In this document: positions 1 to 5,690 of the stretch, one piece after another | Numbering within the stretch: position 1 is the stretch's first letter | How the letters are laid out: each line of letters opens with the position of its first letter | From: Dokdonella sp. | GTDB lineage: Bacteria; Pseudomonadota; Gammaproteobacteria; Xanthomonadales; Rhodanobacteraceae | NCBI GenBank assembly: GCA_030150315.1 | Contig: JASLGB010000239.1 | Location: 1 to 6,847, forward strand | DNA length: 6,847 nucleotides | Direction: 5' to 3' | Position numbers and translations under genes: made by a program | The notes under the pieces: model-generated | What the model was told of the DNA's origin: nothing | Databases searched by the model: none | Seen by the model: the letters and a program-made list of their open reading frames with translations, nothing else

Positions 1-104
1 CGCGGCCCGCGTCGTCCCCGGGTTGGTTGCTTGAGTCCTGCGGCGACGCAGGACCCAGAGGAATGACTGTCCAAGACAGAACCCGGCTTATCGGCCGGCT
101 CCCG
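1..104 (+). ncRNA. rnpB: RNase P RNA (M1 RNA), 3' part only
   Basis: This is the catalytic RNA subunit of ribonuclease P, which removes the 5' leader from precursor tRNAs. The window begins inside the gene, so only about the last quarter is present. Seen: the near-universal 3' signature ACAGAACCCGGCTTATCG (76-93), preceded by GAATGACTGTCC (61-72) and by GCTTGAG (29-35), in the same order as in the E. coli RNA. Between them is an 8-base-pair hairpin (35-42 with 47-54) capped by a GCGA tetraloop, which fits helix P18 with its GNRA loop. The segment GGCCGGCTCCC after position 92 should be the 3' strand of helix P1, whose partner lies outside the window, so the exact 3' end (about 100-108) is estimated. 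Homology of the core is close to certain. Confidence 0.95.
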
Positions 105-133
105 TTTCCTTACATTGCCGCGCGAGCGGCGCC

Positions 134-172
134 GCAACGCCGCGATCTGCCAAGGTCGCGGCGTTGCCGTTT
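134..172 (+). terminator. Probable intrinsic terminator of rnpB
   Basis: A near-perfect hairpin lies about 30 bases past the rnpB 3' end. Bases 134-145 pair exactly with 156-167 (12 bp, mostly G-C). The stem continues inward through a G-U pair and two Watson-Crick pairs to a four-base loop, GCCA (149-152). It is followed by CGTTT, a short and imperfect U-tract. The stem strength and position suit termination of the rnpB precursor, whose mature 3' end would be made by trimming. The weak U-tract is the reason for caution; a processing or stability hairpin is the alternative. Confidence 0.65.
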
Positions 173-662
173 GCGGGGCGCGATTTCGGCGCGGGCCGGG
201 GTTTCCCGGACTTTCGCGGGGTGGTTCGAGTGCCCGCTGGGCGCGAGGATGCGCCTTGTCATGCGAGGGCGGCTTTACTCTGCGCCCGGAAGGCGTCGGC
301 GCGGGATGCGGCCGGTTCGGCGCGATATCCGGAGTGTGGCGTGCTTGCCGCGGGCGTTCGGCGCGCGCGAAAGGGTTTGGCGGCGCCCTGGATCGGCGCC
401 AGAAGAGGCGTTTGAAGACAGCATTCGAGCCGCTCGGCGGCGGGGCCGTACAGGGTGATGCTGGTGAATGCTCGCCCGACTTCGTCGCGGCCTGTTTTGC
501 CCCGTTTTGTACACAAATCTGCATAGTGGAAATGGCTCGATTCCCCTGTTTTCAACACGTTGTATGCCACTCCTAGAAAGTGGTTCAGGAGCGGCCTCCC
601 CAAGGGGGTTTTAACAAGTCACAAACCCTTGCGGTTTACCCCCTACGCGGCCCGATTTTTCC
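173..662. other. Non-coding spacer between rnpB and the dcw promoter
   Basis: About 490 bases without a supportable gene. Open frames cross it on both strands, but their predicted proteins are rich in Arg, Ala and Gly, match no family I know, overlap each other and lack a good ribosome site. From 173 to about 480 the sequence is very GC-rich with several local hairpins, such as GGCGCC at 382-387 facing GGCGCC at 395-400. From about 490 to 660 it is much richer in A+T. That part contains a palindrome TTTGT-AC-ACAAA (506-517), a smaller one CAAC-AC-GTTG (553-562), a short hairpin CCACT/AGTGG (567-571 with 579-583), and alternative pairings within 604-643. None of these matches a regulator site I can name. 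Confidence 0.6.
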
Positions 663-691
663 TTGACAGCCCATGACTTGCGACCTACTGT
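663..691 (+). promoter_or_regulatory. Predicted sigma-70 promoter of the dcw operon (Pmra)
   Basis: A perfect -35 box TTGACA (663-668) is followed after 17 bases by TACTGT (686-691), which keeps the first, second and last bases of the -10 consensus. An A/T-rich run (GATTTTT, 654-660) lies just upstream of the -35 box. Transcription would start at about 697-699, leaving a leader of about 30 bases before the mraZ ATG. The weak -10 box runs into the first MraZ operator repeat, so bound repressor would block RNA polymerase. In E. coli the equivalent mra promoter drives most of the dcw cluster. The promoter is inferred from motifs and context; the start site is not measured. Confidence 0.75.
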
Positions 692-725
692 GGGGCAATG
701 TGGGGTTCTGTGGTGAATCGTGGGT
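690..725 (+). promoter_or_regulatory. MraZ operator: four direct repeats at 10-base spacing
   Basis: Four copies of a TGGGN-type box start at 691 (TGGGG), 701 (TGGGG), 711 (TGGTG) and 721 (TGGGT), each preceded by G, with five unrelated bases between boxes. The third copy is degenerate. In E. coli, MraZ is known to bind TGGGN direct repeats separated by 5 bases upstream of its own gene and to repress the operon. The match in motif, spacing and place is close. The first box overlaps the -10 region, and the last ends one base before the ATG at 727, so the repeats fill the predicted 5' leader. Confidence 0.88.
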
Positions 726-726
726 T

Positions 727-1173
727 ATGTTTCAGGGCGAGACTGCCATCACGCTGGATGACAAGGGCCGGATCGCGATTCCCGCGGCGTACCGGGACCT
801 TGTCGCGCAAGCGTGCGCGAAGCGGCTGGTCGTGGCCTACAACCCCTTCGAAAACGGTTGCCTGTGGATCTACCCGGAAGGCGAATGGGAGCAGGTGCGC
901 GATCGCGTGAATGCGCTGTCTGCCGTGAAGGCAACCCACCGTGCCATGCAGATGAAGTTGGTGGGCGCAGCGGCGCACGTGGAGCTGGACGGCAATGGCC
1001 GGATCCTGCTTCCGGCGCGTCAGCGTGAGGTGACCGGTCTCGAAAAACGTGCCGTCCTGCTCGGCATGGGTAACAAGTTCGAGCTTTGGAACGAGCAGAT
1101 CCACCTGGCCAAGATCCGCGAGACGATCACCGAAGATCAGATCACGGAGGAAATGGCAGAGCTGACGTTGTGA
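727..1173 (+). CDS. mraZ: MraZ, transcriptional repressor of the dcw operon
   Basis: DNA-binding regulator of 148 residues (family usual about 140-155) that forms ring-like oligomers and represses its own operon. It has two tandem SpoVT/AbrB-type half-domains, each marked by the family DxxxR motif: DDKGR at residues 11-15 followed by IAIP, and DGNGR at 88-92 followed by ILLP. The conserved NKFELW segment is at 116-121. The start at 727 is chosen because family members begin MF-x-G at this point. An in-frame ATG at 673 and GTG at 700 would add residues unlike MraZ, and the 673 start lies upstream of the predicted transcription start. No clear Shine-Dalgarno sequence precedes 727, because that space is taken by operator repeats. 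The stop overlaps the GTG start of rsmH. Autoregulation through 690-725 is inferred from E. coli. Confidence 0.96.
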   Translation: MFQGETAITLDDKGRIAIPAAYRDLVAQACAKRLVVAYNPFENGCLWIYPEGEWEQVRDRVNALSAVKATHRAMQMKLVGAAAHVELDGNGRILLPARQREVTGLEKRAVLLGMGNKFELWNEQIHLAKIRETITEDQITEEMAELTL

Positions 1174-2135
1174 CAACCGGGCAGACGAACGAAGCGCCCC
1201 TCAAACACGTGCCGGTCATGTTGGCGCAGGTCCTGGAAGGCCTGCAGTTAGAGGCGCAGGGCATCTGGCTGGACGGCACATTCGGTCGCGGCGGTCATGC
1301 GCGCGAAGTGCTGGCGAGGCTTGGCGGCGACGGTCGCCTGTTGTTGATGGACCGCGATCCGGAAGCGATCGCGAGTGCGCAACGCGAGTTTGGCGAGGAT
1401 GCCCGCGTGCGCATCCGCCATGCGAACTTCTCGGAGCTCGCGCGGTGGGGCGAGACGGCAGCAGGGCTGGATGGCGTGCTGCTGGACCTCGGAGTTTCCT
1501 CGCCGCAGCTGGACAACCCGGCCCGGGGTTTCAGTTTTCAGGGAACGGGTCCGCTGGACATGCGCATGGATCCCACGCGGGAACAGAGCGCGGCGGATTG
1601 GTTGGCAACGGCGGATGAAAAGGAGATCGCCGACGTGTTGTGGCGCTACGGCGAGGAAAAAATGAGCCGCAGGATCGCCCGGGCCGTGGTCGAGGCCCGC
1701 GCCGTCGAACGGCTCGCAACCACGCGCCAGCTCGCCGACCTGGTCGCCAAGGCGATCGGCTATCGCGAGCGCCACAAGCATCCGGCCACACGGACGTTCC
1801 AGGCCCTGCGCATCCACGTCAACGACGAACTCGGTGCGCTCGAGCGCGGACTCGTGGCCGCGCGCGACGCGCTCAAGCCGGGCGGTCGTCTGGCCGTGAT
1901 CAGCTTCCACTCGCTGGAAGACCGCATCGTCAAGCAGTTCATCCGCGGCGACGTGGCCCGTCCGGTGCGCCGCGGCCTGCCGCTGCCGGATGCCGCGCCG
2001 CCGCTGCTGCGCGCGATCGGCAAGGCGCAGTTTGCCGATGAGGCGGAGCTGGCGGCCAACCCGCGCGCCCGGAGCGCCGTCTTGCGCATTGCCGAGCGCA
2101 CCGGCGCCGAGGCACGCACGGAGGATCGCGCATGA
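1170..2135 (+). CDS. rsmH: 16S rRNA (cytosine-1402-N4)-methyltransferase RsmH (MraW)
   Basis: Cytoplasmic S-adenosylmethionine-dependent enzyme that adds the N4-methyl group to C1402 of 16S rRNA in the ribosomal P site. It has 321 residues (E. coli 313). Visible motifs, counting from the GTG: KHVPVM at 12-17; the SAM-binding loop [10 protein letters not shown] at 35-44; DRDP at 61-64; [12 protein letters not shown] at 104-115; GFSF at 120-123; PLDMRMDP at 128-135; [16 protein letters not shown] at 203-218; [11 protein letters not shown] at 245-255; and [14 protein letters not shown] at 297-310. The start is set at GTG 1170, overlapping the mraZ stop as GTGA. The next in-frame ATG (1218) would remove the conserved KHVPV segment. 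Only a weak AGAG lies at 1158-1161, with a better GGAGG too far away at 1146-1150, so translation probably depends on coupling to mraZ. Confidence 0.96.
   Translation: MTTGQTNEAPLKHVPVMLAQVLEGLQLEAQGIWLDGTFGRGGHAREVLARLGGDGRLLLMDRDPEAIASAQREFGEDARVRIRHANFSELARWGETAAGLDGVLLDLGVSSPQLDNPARGFSFQGTGPLDMRMDPTREQSAADWLATADEKEIADVLWRYGEEKMSRRIARAVVEARAVERLATTRQLADLVAKAIGYRERHKHPATRTFQALRIHVNDELGALERGLVAARDALKPGGRLAVISFHSLEDRIVKQFIRGDVARPVRRGLPLPDAAPPLLRAIGKAQFADEAELAANPRARSAVLRIAERTGAEARTEDRA
2120..2125 (+). promoter_or_regulatory. Shine-Dalgarno sequence for ftsL
   Basis: GGAGGA, seven bases before the ATG at 2132 and inside the last codons of rsmH. It is the strongest ribosome site in the operon and fixes the ftsL start. 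Confidence 0.8.
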
Positions 2136-2404
2136 AGATCCTCGGCGTCCTGATCCTGCTGATCCTTCTCGCCGCCACGCTCGGCAGCGCCTTGGCCGTG
2201 GTGCAGACGCGCCAGCACAGCCGCACGCTGTTCGTCGAACTCAGCCGTCTCGGCAACGAGCGCGACGACCTCAACTTCGAATTCGGCCGCCTGCAGCTGG
2301 AGCAGGCGACCTGGGCCGAGAACAACCGCGTGGAGCAGATTGCCCGCGGCAAGCTCGGCATGATTTCCCAAGGGCAGGCCGAAACCGTGGTGGTGCAGCG
2401 ATGA
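2132..2404 (+). CDS. ftsL: Cell division protein FtsL
   Basis: Bitopic inner-membrane protein of the FtsQ-FtsL-FtsB subcomplex, which joins the divisome and activates the FtsW-FtsI septal synthase. It has 90 residues, shorter than E. coli FtsL (121). Residues 3-24 are an unbroken hydrophobic segment. They are followed by a periplasmic region (about 28-65) with heptad-like spacing of Leu and Phe that suits a coiled coil. The segment [13 protein letters not shown] at 65-77 matches the conserved C-terminal part of FtsL, and the stretch just before it (about 55-64) corresponds to the region where activating changes occur in E. coli. Only two residues precede the membrane segment, and no upstream ATG, GTG or TTG start is available in frame. 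The gene overlaps rsmH and ftsI by ATGA at each end. Identity rests on membrane topology, position and the conserved motif. Confidence 0.93.
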   Translation: MKILGVLILLILLAATLGSALAVVQTRQHSRTLFVELSRLGNERDDLNFEFGRLQLEQATWAENNRVEQIARGKLGMISQGQAETVVVQR

Positions 2405-4179
2405 GCGCGCGCACCCGACCGGTTGCAACCCTGCCGCGGCTCTACGTCGTGCTCGGACTGCTCGGCCTTGCCTCGAGCGCACTGGTCGTGCGCGCGGTGG
2501 ACCTGCAGGTCGTGCGCAAGGAGTTCTACCAGGAACAGGGCGACGCGCGTTATCTGCGCGACCTTTCCATCCCGGTGTCGCGCGGCACGATCTTCGATCG
2601 CAACGGCGAGCCGCTGGCGGTGTCGACGCCGGTGGATTCGATCTGGGCCAATCCGCAGCAGCTCCTCGAGCATCCGGAGCGCATCGCGGAGTTGGCGCGC
2701 GCGTCCGGCCTCGACGAGGAATCGCTGCGGCAGAGGCTGGAGGACCGCAAGGACAAGGAGTTCATCTACCTCAAGCGCCATCTGAACCCCGATGCGGCCA
2801 AGGCGGTGCTGGACCTCGACATTCCCGGCGTCGCCAGCCAGCGCGAGTTCAAGCGCTACTACCCCAGCGGCGAAGTGTTCGGCCATGTGCTGGGCTACAC
2901 CAATATTGACGACCGCGGCCAGGAAGGGCTGGAACTCGCGTTCGACGAGTGGCTGGCGGGCAAGCCCGGAGTCAAGCGCGTGATCCGCGATCGCAAGGGC
3001 CATGAAGTGGAGAACGTCGAGCTGGTGCGCGAAGCGCAGGCCGGCCGCGACCTCACCATTTCCATCGACCGTCGCATCCAGTACCTCGCCTATCGCGAGC
3101 TGAAGGCGGCGCTGGCCGAACACCGCGCGGTGTCCGGCTCGATGGTGATCCTGGACGTGCCGACCGGCGAAATCCTCGCCATGGTGAACCAGCCCTCGTT
3201 CAACCCGAACGCGCGCGGCAACTCCGACCCGTCCTACCGCCGCAACCGCGCCGTCACCGACGTGGTCGAACCGGGTTCGACGATGAAGGCGTTCACGATC
3301 TCGGCCGCGCTCGAATCCGGCAAGTGGAAGATCCACACGCCGGTCGACACGCGCCCCGGCACGTATTCGCTGTACGGTCACACGATCAGCGACGTGCACA
3401 ACAAGGGTCTGATCGACGTCACCGGCGTCATCACCTATTCCAGCAACGTCGGTGCGGCCAAGATCGCCGGAACGCTGCCGCGCGATTTCATGTACGACAT
3501 CTTCCACCGCTTCGGCTTCGGCGAAGTGACCGGCAGCGGCTTTCCCGGCGAATCGCCGGGCTATCTGCCGATTCCGAAGGCGTGGGGTCCGGTCGAACAG
3601 GCCACCATGGCCTACGGCTACGGTCTCAACGCGACGCCGCTGCAGGTCGCGCAGGCCTACGCCACACTGGCCAACGACGGCCGCCTGCAGTCGCCGACCT
3701 TTGTCAAAGGCGCACAGAATCCGCCGAGGACCGTGGTCGACCCGGAAATCGCGGCGAATCTGCGCGCGATGCTGGAGACGGTCATCGTCGCGCCGGGCGG
3801 CGGTGGTGCGGTCAAGGCGCGTGTCACCAACTACCGGGTTGCCGGCAAGACCGGCACCGCGCGCACCGCCGTCGGCGGTGGCTATCAGAAAAAATACACC
3901 TCGCTGTTCGCCGGCATGATTCCCGCCAGCCAGCCGCGTCTGGTCGGTGTCGTCGTCATCCGCGAGCCGCAGGGCGTGTTCTACGGCTCGCTCGTCGCCG
4001 CCCCCGTATTCGGTCGCGTCATGGACGGCGCCGTGCGCCTGCTCGACGTGGCGCCCGACAATGTCCAGAACTGGTACGTCGCCGCGCCAGAAAGCGGTCG
4101 CAAGATGGAGCCTCCGAAGCAGGCGCCGGATCACGGCACCGAGGAAACCATCATCGACGACGGAGTGCCGCAGGAATGA
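2401..4179 (+). CDS. ftsI: Peptidoglycan D,D-transpeptidase FtsI (penicillin-binding protein 3)
   Basis: Septum-specific class B penicillin-binding protein that cross-links new peptidoglycan at the division site in the periplasm, working with the glycosyltransferase FtsW. It has 592 residues (E. coli 588). A short basic N-terminus is followed by one membrane anchor at about 14-33. The pedestal (PBP dimer) region starts at about 55 and includes RGTIFDRNG at 61-69. The transpeptidase domain carries all three active-site motifs: STMK at 293-296 (nucleophile Ser293, Lys296), SSN at 347-349, and KTGT at 483-486. A charged tail follows about residue 560. The start is ATG 2401, overlapping the ftsL stop as ATGA. 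No clear Shine-Dalgarno sequence precedes it, so re-initiation after ftsL is likely. It would be a beta-lactam target. Confidence 0.97.
   Translation: MSARTRPVATLPRLYVVLGLLGLASSALVVRAVDLQVVRKEFYQEQGDARYLRDLSIPVSRGTIFDRNGEPLAVSTPVDSIWANPQQLLEHPERIAELARASGLDEESLRQRLEDRKDKEFIYLKRHLNPDAAKAVLDLDIPGVASQREFKRYYPSGEVFGHVLGYTNIDDRGQEGLELAFDEWLAGKPGVKRVIRDRKGHEVENVELVREAQAGRDLTISIDRRIQYLAYRELKAALAEHRAVSGSMVILDVPTGEILAMVNQPSFNPNARGNSDPSYRRNRAVTDVVEPGSTMKAFTISAALESGKWKIHTPVDTRPGTYSLYGHTISDVHNKGLIDVTGVITYSSNVGAAKIAGTLPRDFMYDIFHRFGFGEVTGSGFPGESPGYLPIPKAWGPVEQATMAYGYGLNATPLQVAQAYATLANDGRLQSPTFVKGAQNPPRTVVDPEIAANLRAMLETVIVAPGGGGAVKARVTNYRVAGKTGTARTAVGGGYQKKYTSLFAGMIPASQPRLVGVVVIREPQGVFYGSLVAAPVFGRVMDGAVRLLDVAPDNVQNWYVAAPESGRKMEPPKQAPDHGTEETIIDDGVPQE
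4162..4165 (+). promoter_or_regulatory. Shine-Dalgarno sequence for murE, supporting the upstream start
   Basis: GGAG, ten bases before ATG 4176 and inside ftsI. The alternative murE ATG at 4191 has only a GAG near it, so this site favours 4176. Confidence 0.55.
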
Positions 4180-5690
4180 GCCAGCGCGCCATGACCCTGC
4201 GTGACCTGCTGCAAAACCGCGACTGTCCGGGCTCGACGGGCGACATCCTCGTCCGCGGGCTGACACTCGATTCGCGCACCGTGCAGCCCGGCGACGCCTT
4301 CGTCGCGTTGCGCGGCACCCAGGTCGACGGCCTGGTGTTCGCGCCGGCGGCCATCGCGCGCGGGGCTGCGGCGGTGCTGTCCGAGGGCGCGCCGGAACCG
4401 CACGCCGACGCGCCGTCCGTGGTGCCCACGATCCGCATCGACGGCCTGCGCGAAGGACTGGGCACGATCGCCTCGCGCTGGTTTGCCGAGCCCTCGCGTG
4501 CGCTGCACCTCATCGGCGTGACCGGCACCAACGGGAAGACCTCGACCGTGCAGCTGCTGGCGCAGGCGCTGCATCGGCTCGGTCGGCGCGCAGCGACGAT
4601 CGGCACGCTCGGCGCGGGGCTGCATGGCGCGATCCGCGAAGGCGAGCGCACGACGCCGGACGTGATCGCCGTGCACGGCCTGCTGGCCGGCTTCCGTGAA
4701 GAGGGCGCCACGCACGTCGCGATGGAAGTGTCCTCGCACGCACTCGAGCAGGGTCGCGTGAACGCGGTGGCGTTCGAGCTGGCCGTGTTCACCAACCTCA
4801 CGCGCGACCACCTCGACTACCACGGCACGATGGAAGCCTACGCGGCATCCAAGGCGCGCCTGTTCGCGTGGCCGGGACTGGCCGCGGCCGTCATCAACAT
4901 CGACGACGCCTTCGGGCGCGAGCTGTCGGCGCGCATCCTTGCCCGCCAGGCCGACGGACCGGGCGGGCTCGCCGCGCCGAAGCTGCTGCGCTATGGCATC
5001 GACAACGCGGCGGCGGAAGTGGCCGCCCACGAGGTGCAGACGAACGCCGACGGCATCGCATTCCGGCTGGTCACGCCGTGGGGCGAGGGCGCGGTCGCGA
5101 CGCGGCTGCTTGGCCGGTTCAACGTGTCCAACCTGCTCGCCGTGGTTGCCTGTCTCGGCCAACTCGGCTTCGATTTCGATGCGATCCGTGACGCGCTCGC
5201 CCCACTCGAGCCGGTGGCCGGCCGCATGAACCGCATCGACGGGGCAAAGGCCGGCCCGCTGGTCGTGGTCGACTACGCGCATACGCCCGACGCGCTGGAA
5301 CAATCGCTGACCTCGCTGCGCGCGCATTGCGAAGGCCGGCTTGTGTGCGTGTTCGGCTGCGGTGGCGAGCGCGACGCCGGCAAGCGTCCGCAGATGGGCG
5401 CGATCGCCGAGCGGCTGGCCGATGCGATCGTCGTCACCGACGACAACCCGCGCGGCGAAGACGGCGATGCCATCGTCGCGCAGATCGTCGCCGGCCTTGC
5501 GCATCCGGCGCAGGCCACGGTCGAGCGCGACCGCGCCGGTGCGATCTCGCTGGCGATCGGCATGGCGCGCGCGGGCGACATCGTCCTGATCGCCGGCAAA
5601 GGCCACGAGCCGTATCAGGAAGTCGCCGGTCGCAAGCAGCCGTTCGACGACTCCGCCATCGCGCGCCGCGTGCTGGAGATTCAGCCATGA
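4176..5690 (+). CDS. murE: UDP-MurNAc-L-Ala-D-Glu:meso-diaminopimelate ligase MurE
   Basis: Cytoplasmic ATP-dependent Mur ligase that adds the third stem-peptide residue to UDP-MurNAc-L-Ala-D-Glu. It has 504 residues (E. coli 495). The N-terminal substrate domain includes LDSRTVQPGDAFVAL (31-45). The central ATPase has the P-loop GVTGTNGKTS (114-123), the TTPD segment (159-162), MEVSSHAL (183-190) and TNLTRDHLDYHG (206-217). Lys226 is at the place of the carbamylated lysine. The C-terminal domain has NRID at 352-355, DYAHTPDAL (366-374) and GKGHE (474-478). The motif DNPR (423-426) is the known signature for meso-diaminopimelate rather than lysine. The start is ATG 4176 (ATGA overlap with ftsI). 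ATG 4191, giving MTLRDLL, would shorten it by five residues and cannot be excluded. Confidence 0.96.
   Translation: MSQRAMTLRDLLQNRDCPGSTGDILVRGLTLDSRTVQPGDAFVALRGTQVDGLVFAPAAIARGAAAVLSEGAPEPHADAPSVVPTIRIDGLREGLGTIASRWFAEPSRALHLIGVTGTNGKTSTVQLLAQALHRLGRRAATIGTLGAGLHGAIREGERTTPDVIAVHGLLAGFREEGATHVAMEVSSHALEQGRVNAVAFELAVFTNLTRDHLDYHGTMEAYAASKARLFAWPGLAAAVINIDDAFGRELSARILARQADGPGGLAAPKLLRYGIDNAAAEVAAHEVQTNADGIAFRLVTPWGEGAVATRLLGRFNVSNLLAVVACLGQLGFDFDAIRDALAPLEPVAGRMNRIDGAKAGPLVVVDYAHTPDALEQSLTSLRAHCEGRLVCVFGCGGERDAGKRPQMGAIAERLADAIVVTDDNPRGEDGDAIVAQIVAGLAHPAQATVERDRAGAISLAIGMARAGDIVLIAGKGHEPYQEVAGRKQPFDDSAIARRVLEIQP
5675..5678 (+). promoter_or_regulatory. Shine-Dalgarno sequence for murF
   Basis: GGAG, eight bases before the murF ATG at 5687 and inside the last codons of murE. 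It supports this start. Confidence 0.65.

Noticed and set aside
201..222. On the minus strand, GAAAGTCCGGG resembles the conserved 5' core of RNase P RNA, hinting at an inverted rnpB fragment.
   Set aside because: Only 11 bases agree and the flanks do not follow the RNase P RNA on either side. The match is probably chance in GC-rich sequence.
216..240. GGTTCGAGT at 223-231 resembles a tRNA T-loop.
   Set aside because: No paired acceptor stem, anticodon arm or D-arm can be placed around it. The surrounding pairing is only a small GC hairpin.
27..603. Open frames on both strands across rnpB and the spacer (such as 27-458, 115-576 and the minus frame 259-603).
   Set aside because: They overlap the RNase P RNA or each other, have no good ribosome site, encode Arg/Ala-rich or low-information sequence, and resemble no family I know.
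595..612. CCTCCCCAAGGGGG followed by TTTT, looking like a terminator upstream of mraZ.
   Set aside because: With a realistic loop only three G-C pairs and a wobble pair form, which is too weak to call a terminator.
673..726. An 18-residue N-terminal extension of mraZ from ATG 673.
   Set aside because: It lies upstream of the predicted transcription start, covers the promoter and operator, and has no counterpart in known MraZ proteins, which start at the MF-x-G equivalent of 727.
1939..4266. A 775-codon open frame on the minus strand opposite rsmH, ftsL, ftsI and murE.
   Set aside because: It lies antisense to genes with complete catalytic motifs. Its protein is rich in Arg, Ala, His and Gly with no recognisable domain. 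Long antisense frames are common when third codon positions are mostly G or C.
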